Shown here: positions 37,682-46,603 of the stretch, one piece after another
Numbering within the stretch: position 1 is the first letter of the stretch
Layout: each line of letters opens with the position of its first letter
From: Leptospira ilyithenensis
GTDB taxonomy: Bacteria; Spirochaetota; Leptospiria; Leptospirales; Leptospiraceae
Length of the DNA stretch: 64,000 bases
Direction: 5' to 3'
Assembly: GCF_004771005.1 (NCBI RefSeq)
Contig: NZ_RQHV01000038.1
Location: 1 to 64,000, forward strand
Made by a program: the position numbers and the translations under genes
The notes under the pieces: model-generated
Told to the model about the DNA's origin: nothing
The model's input: only the letters and a program-made list of their open reading frames with translations
Databases searched by the model: none

Positions 37682-38293
37682 ATGAAACAATACCTAATTC
37701 TAAGTTGTTTACTCTTTGGACTTAGTTTTTGTGCGGGTGGGAATATTAAGATTAAATTGAATCCGGATCTTTCCGGCAATTTTTCCATTTACCAAAAAAA
37801 AATTAAAAACAAAACTCCGTCGACAATTGGTCTTGGATCTCATCTTTCTCCTGTTTCCGAAACGGAATTGATTTTACGGGAAAAAACCTTTCAGTTCAAA
37901 AACATAACATCTATTCTTCCTCCCGGAATTCGATTTGTCATTTATAAAGAATCGGAAGAAGATCATTCCACGTTTCTTTTTACAATCGATACATCCTCCG
38001 GGTCTCCTTTATTGAAAGCTCTTGAAATCAATAGAGAGGAAGTTTTGGCCCTGGTAAAAGAAGCAAAAACCAGAGATGATATTTATCGGTTTAATAATTT
38101 GGCCGAACACATTCAATTTGAGATATTTTTACCGTTTAACATAAAGGATGTGGTCTTTGCCGAAGCACGGACTCCCGGAGATTGGACTGCCCGCCATGAC
38201 GGGGGAGGGAAGGTTGTTGTGAATTTGCCCCTTGCTTCTTTTTGGGAAAATGAGTTTCAGCAAACGAGCATTATCGTTAAGTTCAAGGAGTAA
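37682..38293 (+). CDS. Putative lipoprotein of unknown function
   Basis: 203 residues. The start MKQYLILSCLLFGLSFCAGG is a lipoprotein-like signal with Cys17 as the likely lipidation site, although Phe at -1 is unusual for a lipobox. The rest is beta-rich and ends in 'QTSIIVKFKE'. Leptospiral proteins of this sort are often anchored to the inner or outer membrane. I do not recognise the family. It stands alone downstream of rnpB and is followed by a dispersed repeat. Confidence 0.6.
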   Translation: MKQYLILSCLLFGLSFCAGGNIKIKLNPDLSGNFSIYQKKIKNKTPSTIGLGSHLSPVSETELILREKTFQFKNITSILPPGIRFVIYKESEEDHSTFLFTIDTSSGSPLLKALEINREEVLALVKEAKTRDDIYRFNNLAEHIQFEIFLPFNIKDVVFAEARTPGDWTARHDGGGKVVVNLPLASFWENEFQQTSIIVKFKE

Positions 38294-38306
38294 GGGAAGA
38301 TCATTG

Positions 38307-38450
38307 GCAAAAAGGCGAACTTGTTTTTAAAAAAATCGGTGAAATAAGAATTCGCGTTGGCAAGAAATTGTTTTTGTGTTAGGCGTTTTGGTGCGAGCCC
38401 ACGATCCACTCCCCCCAATCCCTATGCAGGGTGGGGGCTACCGATTCGCC
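38307..38450 (+). repeat. Dispersed intergenic repeat, copy B
   Basis: It starts GCAAAAAGGCGAACTT, has a central TTTTTGTGTTAGGCGTTTT then GTGCGAGCCCACGA, and ends GGGGGCTACCGATTCGCC. These blocks also occur in copy C (46348-46549, minus strand), and the first also in copies A and D. The two ends share GGCGAA as a short inverted repeat. It fills the gap between the lipoprotein gene and the siroheme genes. No coding frame is conserved across copies. Confidence 0.65.
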
Positions 38451-38465
38451 CGCGCATGTATTATG

Positions 38466-39062
38466 TCACAAATCCGATTTTCCGAAATACTTTTCTTCCA
38501 GCTCCCGAATGACCCTTTTTAAAACTCCCCGTCTTTCATTTTGGTCGGGCAATCTTTCTTTCAATGTTTTTCGAATCAAAAACAATCTTTCGAAAAGTTC
38601 CCCGTCTTCTTTGGGAATAATATCTTCGAATAACTTACGCAATGTGGCTGTCAGTCCGGCAAATTTCCCGTCAGTGGAAATGGAAAATTGGACAGGTCCC
38701 AAATCTACCAATGAGGATGAATAAAAATCGCAATTGGGGGGATCATCCACGGCATTTGCCAAAATCCCGAGGGAATTTGCATGCAGTCGGAATCGTTTGT
38801 TTGTTTCGGAATCATTTGTTGCAATAAAAATCAAATCCCGCCCGACTAGGTCTTCTTCTTTCGCTTCTCTGATTTCCGGAATAATATCCGAGTGTTCTTC
38901 AATCCATTTTTGAACGAAAGGATTTGTTTCTTTAGTAATTATTGTTATGCGGGCAAGAGTCCCCTCCAAACCTTGGAGTTTTTCCAGGCAGGCAAGCCCC
39001 CCTCCGATCAACAGAACGTTTTTATTCTCAAGATTCAGGAAGATGGGGTATTTCTTTGTCAA
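38466..39062 (-). CDS. Precorrin-2 dehydrogenase (CysG N-terminal/Met8-like) for siroheme synthesis
   Basis: 198 residues. The N-terminal NAD-binding fold 'FLNLENKNVLLIGGGLACLEK' and 'DLIFIATND' match the siroheme synthase N-terminal family. 'NAVDDPPNCDFYSSSLVDLG' with 'ISTDGKFAGLTATLRKLFED' is its hallmark central segment. It oxidises precorrin-2 to sirohydrochlorin, and some family members also insert iron. The gene follows SUMT by four bases, so the two E. coli CysG activities are split into adjacent genes. Siroheme is needed by CysI (41958-43628). Confidence 0.9.
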   Translation of the reverse strand: MTKKYPIFLNLENKNVLLIGGGLACLEKLQGLEGTLARITIITKETNPFVQKWIEEHSDIIPEIREAKEEDLVGRDLIFIATNDSETNKRFRLHANSLGILANAVDDPPNCDFYSSSLVDLGPVQFSISTDGKFAGLTATLRKLFEDIIPKEDGELFERLFLIRKTLKERLPDQNERRGVLKRVIRELEEKYFGKSDL

Positions 39063-39066
39063 AGGG

Positions 39067-39861
39067 TTATCGTATTACAACTGTAACTTGTTCTTGGTTT
39101 TTTTGATTTAATAGGTTACGAATCGCTTCGCCGATATAAAGAATGCCCGGGCCAGTTGTAATTTTTTGAATCCCGTTGGTTCTTGCGTCAGCAAGAATTG
39201 TGACGGAGAATGTTTCATGTTTGCCTGACAGATTTTCTATAAGCGCCATCGGAGTGTTTGGTGAAATCCCTTTGTCGATCAGCTTTTCGGCAAGTTCTTT
39301 AATTTTTCCGGCTCCCATAAGAATGGCAATGGTTCCTTGAAAATTTTCCATACCTGCCCAACTTTTATCATCTTCTAAAATCGTATGGCCGTCCAGAATG
39401 ATCACTTGTCTGGAAACTCCTCTGAGAGTAAGAGATGTTTCCAAAGCGGCCGCGCCTGCGGTAACAGAACTGATCCCCGGAATGATTTCAAAAGGAATTT
39501 TATTTTTTTTCAGTGCTTCCAACTCTTCAGCTAACCGGCCGAATATGGAGGGATCGCCTCCTTTCAAACGGACAATCCTTTTGTCCGACAAAGCATACTC
39601 GATAAGTAAGGAATTGATTTCTTCCTGTGTGCGGGAGTGTTGCCCGCTGCGTTTTCCCACATAGAGACAGACTGCATGATTTGGAAAAATTTCCAAATAA
39701 GAAGGATCAAGAAGTGCATCGTATAAAATCACTTCGGCTTTTTGAATCCGATCAAGCCCGCGAATTGTTAATAGGTCGACCGAGCCAGGTCCACCACCTA
39801 CAAAGCTAACAAAGCCTCGACCGGACTTTGCAAAAACCTCTGTCTTGGTTTTGGTGTTCAT
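39067..39861 (-). CDS. cobA: Uroporphyrinogen-III C-methyltransferase (SUMT)
   Basis: 264 residues, the length of stand-alone SUMT. Motifs are 'FVGGGPGSVDLLTIRG' near the start, 'LYVGKRSGQHSRTQEEIN', 'RLKGGDPSIFGR' and 'EIIPGISSVTAGAA', all strongly conserved in the family. It adds two methyl groups from SAM to uroporphyrinogen III to give precorrin-2. In this gene context it serves siroheme, not B12. Divergent from cysJ across 314 bp, which suits shared sulfur control. Confidence 0.93.
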   Translation of the reverse strand: MNTKTKTEVFAKSGRGFVSFVGGGPGSVDLLTIRGLDRIQKAEVILYDALLDPSYLEIFPNHAVCLYVGKRSGQHSRTQEEINSLLIEYALSDKRIVRLKGGDPSIFGRLAEELEALKKNKIPFEIIPGISSVTAGAAALETSLTLRGVSRQVIILDGHTILEDDKSWAGMENFQGTIAILMGAGKIKELAEKLIDKGISPNTPMALIENLSGKHETFSVTILADARTNGIQKITTGPGILYIGEAIRNLLNQKNQEQVTVVIR

Positions 39862-40175
39862 CTAAATATAGTTTACTTAGGTTTCTTTTCTTCGTCAAGA
39901 TTTTCTCTGTGAAGTTGAATGCAACGTTCGTTTGAGCAGAAGAACTTCTAAAAGATCCGAATAAAATTGCTTACTATGACAATATTTTTTACAATTCTTC
40001 CATTTTTTTATTTACCCTAGGGTGGAATTGCATGGATCATTTAATTTATAAGACCTTTTGGACGTTTTACTGAATTTTTTCTGCAAATTTCAAATTACGC
40101 TAAGAACCTTCGGGACTTTCGCGCAAAATTCTCGCTCCATCGGATTAAATTTATCTTTAAGGACCCCTCTGTTCC
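39862..40175. promoter_or_regulatory. Divergent regulatory region between the siroheme and sulfite-reductase genes
   Basis: No gene is visible. It contains a perfect 10-bp palindrome ACCCTAGGGT at 40014-40023 and the heptamer ATCGGAT at 40139-40145. That heptamer also occurs before sbp, and its variant ATTGGAT before cysH. AAGGA at about 40159 is the likely cysJ ribosome-binding site. A sulfur-responsive regulator could act here, but none is encoded in the window. Confidence 0.35.
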
Positions 40176-41945
40176 ATGCTTTCGGATGACAAACGAGCCA
40201 AATTCCTTCAGCTTTTAAAAGAAACCACAAAAGACGAGTGGGTATGGATGAATGGATATTTATCAGCACTTACGGAAACCTTAGGTGCGCTTCCTCCTAC
40301 TGCGACGAGGGTCGTCGGTTCAGCGGGAGAAGAAGCGACGACCGCATTTTTACCTGCGGAAGTTGAATCCGTCAGATCGACACCTATTTCCTGTACGGTG
40401 GTCTACGGAACGGAAACAGGAAATTCCAAAAAACTATCCACTGAATTTGTAAAAAAACTAAAAGCGGCCGGCCATTCTGCAAAAATCAAAAGTACTGAAC
40501 AGTATAAGCTTTCCGACTTGGAGGATGAATCTTATTTTTTTGTAATTATCTCCACTCATGGAGACGGAGATCCGCCTGCAGCTGCAAAATCCTTCGTAAC
40601 CGGTTTGCAAGAAAGGAAGGACCCTTTGTCCAATCTCAAGTTCGCTGTACTCGCATTAGGTGATACGTCCTATCCTTTATTTTGCAAAACGGGAGAAGAC
40701 GTAGACTCGATGTTAAATACTCTTGGCGGAACGAGGATTCATGAACTGGGCAAATGTGACGTGGATTATGAAGCGGTTGCACTGCCATGGATTGACGATG
40801 TTGTTCGTAAGCTAGCCATTAGTTCTTCGAATACGGTAGCTGCAAAAACAACTGCCAACCAGAAAGCAGCAAAACCTGCGGGAAGAGCCGTCTATGACGC
40901 AAAAGTAATCACCAATTTAGTGTTAAATGATGTTGGCGCTACCAAATCGACCAGACATATCGAATTGAAAGCGGATTCTTCCGTTGTCTACGAGCCTGGG
41001 GATAGCGCAGGTTTTTTTGCGCATAATTCAGAGTCGGAAGTTGCAGACGTTTTGAGGCTACTCGGCTTGGGAAAAGAAGATCGAATCCAATGGCAAGGGG
41101 AAACTTGGATGGCCGGAGATCTTTTAACAAAAAAACTTTCCATTCGGTTTCTACCGGAAAGAGTGATTAAAAAATACGAGGACTTAACAGGCAAGACTAT
41201 CGTTCCAGGTAGAAAAGATTTGGATGCGCTTCTTACCGATTTTAAATTTGATGCTGGTTTTGATTCAAAAAAAATCTTTGAGATTTTGGAACCTATGGTT
41301 CCAAGATATTATTCGATTGCTTCTTCTCCCGCCGCACATGGAGAAAAGGAAGTTCACCTAACGGTTGCCGAATTGGAGATCGAAACTAGAACCGGTACGA
41401 AACCGGGACTTTGCTCGGGCTATCTTTCTTCATTTGCGGAAGGTTCGTCCATTCAGTTTTTTATTCAGAAAAATCCTTCGTTCCGGCTTCCTCCGCCTGA
41501 CTCCGATTTAATTATGATCGGACCTGGAACCGGTATTGCACCTTTCCGTTCCTATCTTTTTGAAAGGGAATCTACAGGAGGGAATGGTAAAAACTGGTTG
41601 TTTTTCGGAGAAAGAAATTTTGTCTCCGATTTCTACTATCAAACCGAGCTCCAGGCTTTTATGGATACCGGTCTCTTGAACAGGCTAAATACCGCTTTTT
41701 CCCGCGACACCAAACAGAAAGTATATGTTCAGGATCGCATGGAAGAAAATGCGGCGGAACTTTTGAAATGGATTGAAGAAGGCGCCTATATTTATCTTTG
41801 CGGATCGAAAGACCCGATGAGTAAAGACGTAGATGCAAAGCTCATTGATATACTTTCCAGAAGAACCTTTCATACCGAGATAGACGCTTCCGATTTTTTA
41901 AAAGAGTTGGAAGAGTCCGGAAGATATAAAAAAGACGTTTATTAA
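40176..41945 (+). CDS. cysJ: Sulfite reductase flavoprotein subunit (CysJ-type)
   Basis: 589 residues. An N-terminal helical segment precedes a flavodoxin FMN domain ('VVYGTETGNSKKLSTEF', about 72-90; 'ISTHGDGDPP'; 'LALGDTSYPLFCK'). The FAD domain has 'PRYYSIASSP' and 'GLCSGYLSSF', and the NADPH domain has 'MIGPGTGIAPFRSYLFER' and 'YLCGSKDPMSKDV'. It passes electrons from NADPH via FAD and FMN to the sulfite reductase haemoprotein. The gene for that partner follows after 12 bp. 40 kb from hem and next to the siroheme genes, it fits an assimilatory sulfite reductase. Confidence 0.92.
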   Translation: MLSDDKRAKFLQLLKETTKDEWVWMNGYLSALTETLGALPPTATRVVGSAGEEATTAFLPAEVESVRSTPISCTVVYGTETGNSKKLSTEFVKKLKAAGHSAKIKSTEQYKLSDLEDESYFFVIISTHGDGDPPAAAKSFVTGLQERKDPLSNLKFAVLALGDTSYPLFCKTGEDVDSMLNTLGGTRIHELGKCDVDYEAVALPWIDDVVRKLAISSSNTVAAKTTANQKAAKPAGRAVYDAKVITNLVLNDVGATKSTRHIELKADSSVVYEPGDSAGFFAHNSESEVADVLRLLGLGKEDRIQWQGETWMAGDLLTKKLSIRFLPERVIKKYEDLTGKTIVPGRKDLDALLTDFKFDAGFDSKKIFEILEPMVPRYYSIASSPAAHGEKEVHLTVAELEIETRTGTKPGLCSGYLSSFAEGSSIQFFIQKNPSFRLPPPDSDLIMIGPGTGIAPFRSYLFERESTGGNGKNWLFFGERNFVSDFYYQTELQAFMDTGLLNRLNTAFSRDTKQKVYVQDRMEENAAELLKWIEEGAYIYLCGSKDPMSKDVDAKLIDILSRRTFHTEIDASDFLKELEESGRYKKDVY

Positions 41946-41957
41946 GGATAAATACAT

Positions 41958-43628
41958 ATGTCCACACCTGAAAAAAAAGAATCATTAGCCGAGAAAGTCA
42001 AGAGATTGAGTCGGGGCTTACGCGGAACCTTGACTGAAAGTTTGAAGGATGAACACACAGGTTCCCTTCGTTCCGATGATCAATTATTATTGAAGTTTCA
42101 CGGAATGTACCAACAGGATGACCGTGACAGAAGAGACGAACGCGCGTTAAAGAAACTGGAAAGACTGTATTCTTTTATGATTCGTCTTCGAATCCCCGGC
42201 GGAATGATCGGACCGGTTCATTGGGAAGCTTTGCATAATGTGGCAGGGCAAAATGCAACCGGGACGATAAAAATTACGACCAGACAAACGGTTCAATTGC
42301 ATGGGATTTTAAAATCAAAGATCAAGCCGACGATCAAAGCATTTGACCAGGTTTTTCTGGATTCGGTTGCCGCTTGCGGGGATGTAAATCGTAACGTAAC
42401 ATGTACTGCGAATCCTTCCACTTCTCCTATCTACAAAGAAATATTTTCATACGCGGGAGAAATCAGCCGTTCCCTTTTGCCGAAGACCAGAGCTTATTAT
42501 GAAATCTGGCTCGATGAAGAGAAGTTAGCTGAGAAGGAAGAGCCTCTCGACCCTTTGTACAAGGAACTCTATTTGCCCCGTAAGTTTAAGATAGCAATTG
42601 CGATTCCCCCTTATAATGATGTTGATATTCTCACGAATGATATAGGTCTTATTGCAATCATTGAAAATGACGTATTGCAGGGATTTAACGTTTCCATCGG
42701 GGGCGGACTCGGAACTACTCACGGAAATCCGGATACTTATCCGAGGATCGGATCCGTAATCGGATACATTCCTAAAAAAGATATTTTAAAAGTCGTATAT
42801 GAGATCGTAACGGTTCAAAGAGATTTTGGAAACAGGGAAGATCGAAAACTGTCCAGATTGAAATACACAGTTGATCGTTTGGGCTTGGACTTTTATAAAG
42901 CCGAAGTGGAAAAAAGGACCGGAATCGGTTTTGAAAAGGCGCGTGAATTTAAATTCACAACCCGTACTGATGAGTTCGGTTGGTCGCAAGATAAAGCAGG
43001 TAACTGGCATTATACTGTTTTCGTGGAAAACGGTAGGGTATTGGATGAAAACGGTTATCTTTTAAAAACGGCTCTTTTGGAAGTTTCCAAAACAAGAAGG
43101 GCTGTGTTCCGTTTCACTTGCAATCAGAACGTAATTCTTTCCGATATTTTTCCAAAAGATAAAGATACAATCGAATCCATACTTGTGAAATACGGTGTTC
43201 ACAAAAAAACCACGGAAGCATCTCCCATTCGAAAAAATTCGATAGCTTGTGTGGCATTAAGCACCTGTTCGTTGGCTTTGGCGGAAGGACAAAGATACCT
43301 TCCCATTTTGGTGGATAAAATTGAAGATCTGCTTTCCAAACATGACTTGAAATCGGAACCGATTTCGATTCGGATGACAGGTTGCCCTAACGGATGCGCT
43401 AGACCTTATATCTCCGAGATTGGGCTTGTAGGAACGGCTTATGGAAGATACAATCTTCATCTGGGGGCGGATTGGGAAGGGATGAGATTGAATAAAAAAT
43501 ACAAAGAGAATTTGGATGAGACTGCAATCCTTGGAGAACTGGACAATTTGTTCGGACGTTTTTCCAAAGATCGTAACGGTAAAGAATCCTTCGGTGATTT
43601 TACCAATCGAATCGGAATTTTGAATTAA
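41958..43628 (+). CDS. cysI: Sulfite reductase haemoprotein subunit (CysI-type)
   Basis: 556 residues. The siroheme-[4Fe-4S] ligands are C431-x5-C437 ('CVALSTCSLALAEG') and C476-x3-C480 ('TGCPNGCARPY'). Substrate-binding Arg/Lys-rich segments ('IKITTRQTVQLHGI', 'DVNRNVTCTANP') are present. It reduces sulfite to sulfide with six electrons from CysJ, and sulfide goes to CysK (23942-24856). The start ATG 41958 lies behind AAGGATAAAT. It ends at a strong terminator. Confidence 0.93.
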   Translation: MSTPEKKESLAEKVKRLSRGLRGTLTESLKDEHTGSLRSDDQLLLKFHGMYQQDDRDRRDERALKKLERLYSFMIRLRIPGGMIGPVHWEALHNVAGQNATGTIKITTRQTVQLHGILKSKIKPTIKAFDQVFLDSVAACGDVNRNVTCTANPSTSPIYKEIFSYAGEISRSLLPKTRAYYEIWLDEEKLAEKEEPLDPLYKELYLPRKFKIAIAIPPYNDVDILTNDIGLIAIIENDVLQGFNVSIGGGLGTTHGNPDTYPRIGSVIGYIPKKDILKVVYEIVTVQRDFGNREDRKLSRLKYTVDRLGLDFYKAEVEKRTGIGFEKAREFKFTTRTDEFGWSQDKAGNWHYTVFVENGRVLDENGYLLKTALLEVSKTRRAVFRFTCNQNVILSDIFPKDKDTIESILVKYGVHKKTTEASPIRKNSIACVALSTCSLALAEGQRYLPILVDKIEDLLSKHDLKSEPISIRMTGCPNGCARPYISEIGLVGTAYGRYNLHLGADWEGMRLNKKYKENLDETAILGELDNLFGRFSKDRNGKESFGDFTNRIGILN

Positions 43629-43662
43629 TTCCCCATTTGACATTTAAAGAAGAGCCTCAGGA

Positions 43663-43700
43663 AAGAAACGGATTCTATTTTTTGAATTCGTTTCTTTTTT
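43663..43700 (+). terminator. Rho-independent terminator after cysJI
   Basis: AAGAAACGGATTC and GAATTCGTTTCTT form a 13-bp stem with one G-T pair around an 8-base loop, followed by six Ts. It lies 35 bp after the cysI stop codon. Confidence 0.75.
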
Positions 43701-43701
43701 C

Positions 43702-43753
43702 GCGCCCCGGATGGAAGGAGCGCCCCGTCGACTGACAGCCGGAAGTGGCGCCC
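43702..43753 (+). repeat. GC-rich hairpin element, possible degenerate relative of the GGA-loop family
   Basis: GCGCC (about 43702) can pair with GGCGC (about 43747), enclosing GGATGGAAGGAG and ending CAGCCGGAAGTGGCGCC. The tail resembles AGGAGCCGGAAGCATC of the element at 14149-14234, and the GGA motifs recur, but the two internal hairpins are not clear. It lies just after the cysJI terminator. Confidence 0.3.
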
Positions 43754-43800
43754 GAAAATCCGCGATGGATCTCATTTTTTATGAGGGCGTCTGTAGTTTG

Positions 43801-44712
43801 TTATATGGTTTGATTTGCCTTCTTAGCTTGGTAGTTCCAGTAAGTAGCAAGCGACCAACCGCTGATAAGATGCCAAATTCCCCACCAAGCGCAAATTAAA
43901 GCCATACTCCCGAGTCCGTCAAAGAATCCGAAAACAAGGGCAAGACCCAGTCCTGAATTTTGAATCCCGGTTTCAATCGCGATCGTTCTCCTGTCTGCTA
44001 TCGGTAGCTTTAGGATTTTAGCAAAGAAGTAACCTCCGAACAAACCGGCCGCGTTCATTAGGAATACCAATCCGAAAAGGATATGGATATAACTTAAAAA
44101 ATATTTCAAGTTGGCAGCGAGTGCACCTATGATAAATACAACTAACAATGCTAAGGAGAAATATCGAATCGGTTTCTTCAGTTTGTTTGAGACTCTGGGA
44201 AAGAAGTAACTGAATACGATTCCGAGAAGCAACGGTGTAATCAGTATAAACAAAATGGATACGAACATTTCACTCGGATTCAAAGCTATGGAGCGAAGAT
44301 AAGTTTGGGAAGGGGGGTATAAACTTCCCCAAAAGAAAAATCCAAGCGGGGTTGTAAAGACGGAAACTGTAGAGGAGAAAGCGGTGAGTCCGATCGAAAG
44401 AGCCAGATTGCTTCCCGCCAACAAACTGAAAAAATTTGACATGTTTCCGCCGGGACAAACAGCAACAAGTATCATACCCAAGGCCAAACCAGGATGCGGG
44501 TTGAGTGTATATAGTATAGCGAGCGTTAGCAGTGGTAATATTATAAATTGGCTGAAGATCCCCGCAAAGGCCGGTTTCGGGTTTTTCAGTAAATTGAGAA
44601 AATCGGCTTTTTTTAAGTCGAGTGCAATCCCGAACATAATAAAAGCCACAAACAAATTGAGTAAAAATAAACTGTCTTTGTTGAAGTTTAACCTAACATC
44701 ATTTAGATCCAT
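43801..44712 (-). CDS. Bile acid:sodium symporter (BASS)-family transporter
   Basis: 303 residues with about nine to ten membrane helices. 'VAVCPGGNMSNFFSLLAGSN' matches the BASS signature (C-P-G-G-x-x-S-N), and 'IETGIQNSGLGLAL' is the second conserved motif, E-x-G-x-Q-N, that binds sodium. Family members import organic anions with sodium, including pyruvate, pantothenate, bile acids and sulfonated compounds. It starts one base after the dioxygenase gene and lies within the sulfur region, so an organosulfur or other organic anion is plausible; the substrate is not proven. Confidence 0.82.
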   Translation of the reverse strand: MDLNDVRLNFNKDSLFLLNLFVAFIMFGIALDLKKADFLNLLKNPKPAFAGIFSQFIILPLLTLAILYTLNPHPGLALGMILVAVCPGGNMSNFFSLLAGSNLALSIGLTAFSSTVSVFTTPLGFFFWGSLYPPSQTYLRSIALNPSEMFVSILFILITPLLLGIVFSYFFPRVSNKLKKPIRYFSLALLVVFIIGALAANLKYFLSYIHILFGLVFLMNAAGLFGGYFFAKILKLPIADRRTIAIETGIQNSGLGLALVFGFFDGLGSMALICAWWGIWHLISGWSLATYWNYQAKKANQTI

Positions 44713-44713
44713 T

Positions 44714-45784
44714 TTATACGGTCCAACTTACTAAAATTTCCCGATCTCCGTTGAATGGCATACGACCATGGGAAACCGAAAAATTATCAATGATGAGAAC
44801 ATCTCCGTTTTCCCAACGAAATGCCGATAAATTTTCCCAGAATGTATTACAAATGGCAGAGATTTCCTTTGAAGTGAATTCTTCTCCGTCTCCATAAGTA
44901 ACATGCATTGCATAATTTGAAGAATCACCTAGTTTTTTAAACCAAGTAATGACTGTTAATAGGAGAGCTACTCCCAGGGAACGTAACGTTTTTTGTCTTT
45001 TGAAAATTTTCCAAACTTCAATCACCGGTGTGTCAAAGTGAAACACTTGAGTGTGGTTGTGCCAAGCCGTGGTTCCCAGTTTCGGATGTTTTCTGAAACC
45101 GGATTGTTTATTGAATATGGTAAGAGAATCGACTCCTTCCCATTTCAATTCAAATCGGTTTTTTTTTGCAATTTTTTCCACCTCAGGAATGTTAGTTGTG
45201 TTAAACATTTCATCCCAACGTTTTGTTTTCCATAAAGAAAATCTTGATCCGGAACTAGGGCCATCGTATTTTCTTTGATAACGAATCCCTTTTGTTTCGA
45301 TTTTCTTTTTGATTTCAGGATCGATCAGGTTATAAACTTTTCTGAGGTCGGTAAGAGGAGTTTCTCCTCCGTAATAGCTTGCTTGTTTGGCGAAGAAAAA
45401 AAGTTTTTTTGGCGGGTTGTCTAAAAAACTCATTTCAGCATGCTGCATGATCGGGTAGTGGGGAGGAAGCTCGCTTGCTGTGAAAACATAATCGGTTAGT
45501 TTGTCTCTCGGAGATGTTCCCAGGTAAAAATCGCCTAACTTATCTTTTGTGGCAAGTGCCACCGCTTCAAAGTCCAAGGCGGTTTTTAGCCCGAATCCCC
45601 GGAGCAAAATGGCGCCGTAAAGACCCAGATCCCGTTGCCATTCTTTTTCGTTTTTACTGATCCAATTTGCTATCGAATCCTTATCCGAATCATTTCTTGC
45701 TTGGTAAACAATGGGAAGTTTTTCTTGGGATAGGAAAGTCTTCTCGAAAATCGAAGGTTTTTTGACTGTACTACGAACTACCAT
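44714..45784 (-). CDS. TauD/TfdA-superfamily Fe(II)/2-oxoglutarate dioxygenase
   Basis: 356 residues. The iron ligands appear as H115-x-E117 ('MQHAEMSF') and distal H339, with R348 for 2-oxoglutarate ('SHGRMPFNGDREIL'). An HxE rather than HxD triad points to the clavaminate synthase/SyrP-like branch of the TauD superfamily. Such enzymes hydroxylate small substrates; TauD itself frees sulfite from taurine. Placement beside sulfate-assimilation genes and a BASS transporter suggests use of an organosulfur compound, but this is inference. A short hydrophobic stretch ('LGVALLLTVITWF') near residue 275 is odd for a soluble enzyme. Confidence 0.78.
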   Translation of the reverse strand: MVVRSTVKKPSIFEKTFLSQEKLPIVYQARNDSDKDSIANWISKNEKEWQRDLGLYGAILLRGFGLKTALDFEAVALATKDKLGDFYLGTSPRDKLTDYVFTASELPPHYPIMQHAEMSFLDNPPKKLFFFAKQASYYGGETPLTDLRKVYNLIDPEIKKKIETKGIRYQRKYDGPSSGSRFSLWKTKRWDEMFNTTNIPEVEKIAKKNRFELKWEGVDSLTIFNKQSGFRKHPKLGTTAWHNHTQVFHFDTPVIEVWKIFKRQKTLRSLGVALLLTVITWFKKLGDSSNYAMHVTYGDGEEFTSKEISAICNTFWENLSAFRWENGDVLIIDNFSVSHGRMPFNGDREILVSWTV

Positions 45785-45872
45785 TTTTCCAGTTTCAAAA
45801 GACTGTTTTTTTATTACAAGTCATTTCTGCTATATTGGATATTTTTTTGGTGATATTGGACGGGCTAGCAGA

Positions 45873-46280
45873 TCAATCTAAAAAGCGGGACTTAAGTTCG
45901 GGAGTTGGCATCATACAGGATTCCGTTCTACCGAAGATTTTATATCTGGATTTTGCAACAAGGGTATAAACAAAGTCACGGAGAAACGATGGAAAAAGTA
46001 TCAGAATGTAAAATATTCTCCAATGACCACCTAACTCTTTTAATACGTGAAGCCCGGCCGTGGAACGAAGATAGAATTTGTCGCCTTGAACCAGAACAAA
46101 AGAATCGAAGTCTTCTTTGGGCAAGTTGAATTTTTTCAAAAGGGTTTGGCCAGCTTCGGATTGTAAGGCGGCAAACTTGAATTTGCCCACTCTATCCCTT
46201 TTGATTGTGAACTGAACGACATTATTGCAAAGATTGCAGACTCCGTCAAAAAGAAGTATGTTTTGGGGTTCGGTTGTCAT
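45873..46280 (-). CDS. DCC-family thiol-disulfide oxidoreductase-like protein (DUF393)
   Basis: 135 residues. 'LLFDGVCNLCNNVVQF' at the start carries the D-x-x-C-x-x-C motif that defines the DCC family. 'FAALQSEAGQTLL' and 'RSTAGLHVLKELGG' are further family blocks. The CxxC pair suggests a redox role related to thioredoxin, but no substrate is established. It lies alone between the dioxygenase gene and a dispersed repeat. Confidence 0.85.
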   Translation of the reverse strand: MTTEPQNILLFDGVCNLCNNVVQFTIKRDRVGKFKFAALQSEAGQTLLKKFNLPKEDFDSFVLVQGDKFYLRSTAGLHVLKELGGHWRIFYILILFPSFLRDFVYTLVAKSRYKIFGRTESCMMPTPELKSRFLD

Positions 46281-46347
46281 GGAATGCTATCGTTTAGACT
46301 GGTCGGACTGTGTATTCGGGTAAAGTATTAAGAGACATAATTTGTTT

Positions 46348-46549
46348 AGGCGAATCGGTAGCCCCCGCGCCTTAAGATCAGCTTCGCTGATGATTCTTCG
46401 AATACTTCCCCTTCTTCTATTGGCACAGAAGAAGGGGATAGGGGTGTGGCTCGTGGGCTCGCACTCCAACACCTAACACAAAAAATCATCTTTGCCAATG
46501 CGGAGTCCTTTTCTCTTTAATTTTTTCGCAAAACATTCGCCTTTTTGAT
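46348..46549 (-). repeat. Dispersed intergenic repeat, copy C
   Basis: On the minus strand it begins CAAAAAGGCGAA, contains TTTTTTGTGTTAGGTGTTGG and GTGCGAGCCCACGAGCCAC, and ends GGGGGCTACCGATTCGCC, as copy B does. Between these blocks it holds two extra perfect hairpins: CCCCTTCTTC/GAAGAAGGGG (46408-46437) and ATCAGC-TTC-GCTGAT (46377-46391). It is about 60 bp longer than copy B for that reason. It fills most of the 46281-46603 gap. Confidence 0.65.
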
Positions 46550-46603
46550 CAGGAAATCGAACTTTCGTTGATTCTGGTTCTGAACGAACAAAGACTTACT
46601 TCT

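Noticed and set aside
39067..39861. cobA as a cobalamin-pathway gene
   Set aside because: It is paired with precorrin-2 dehydrogenase and next to cysJI, so siroheme synthesis is the simpler explanation; no other cob genes are present.
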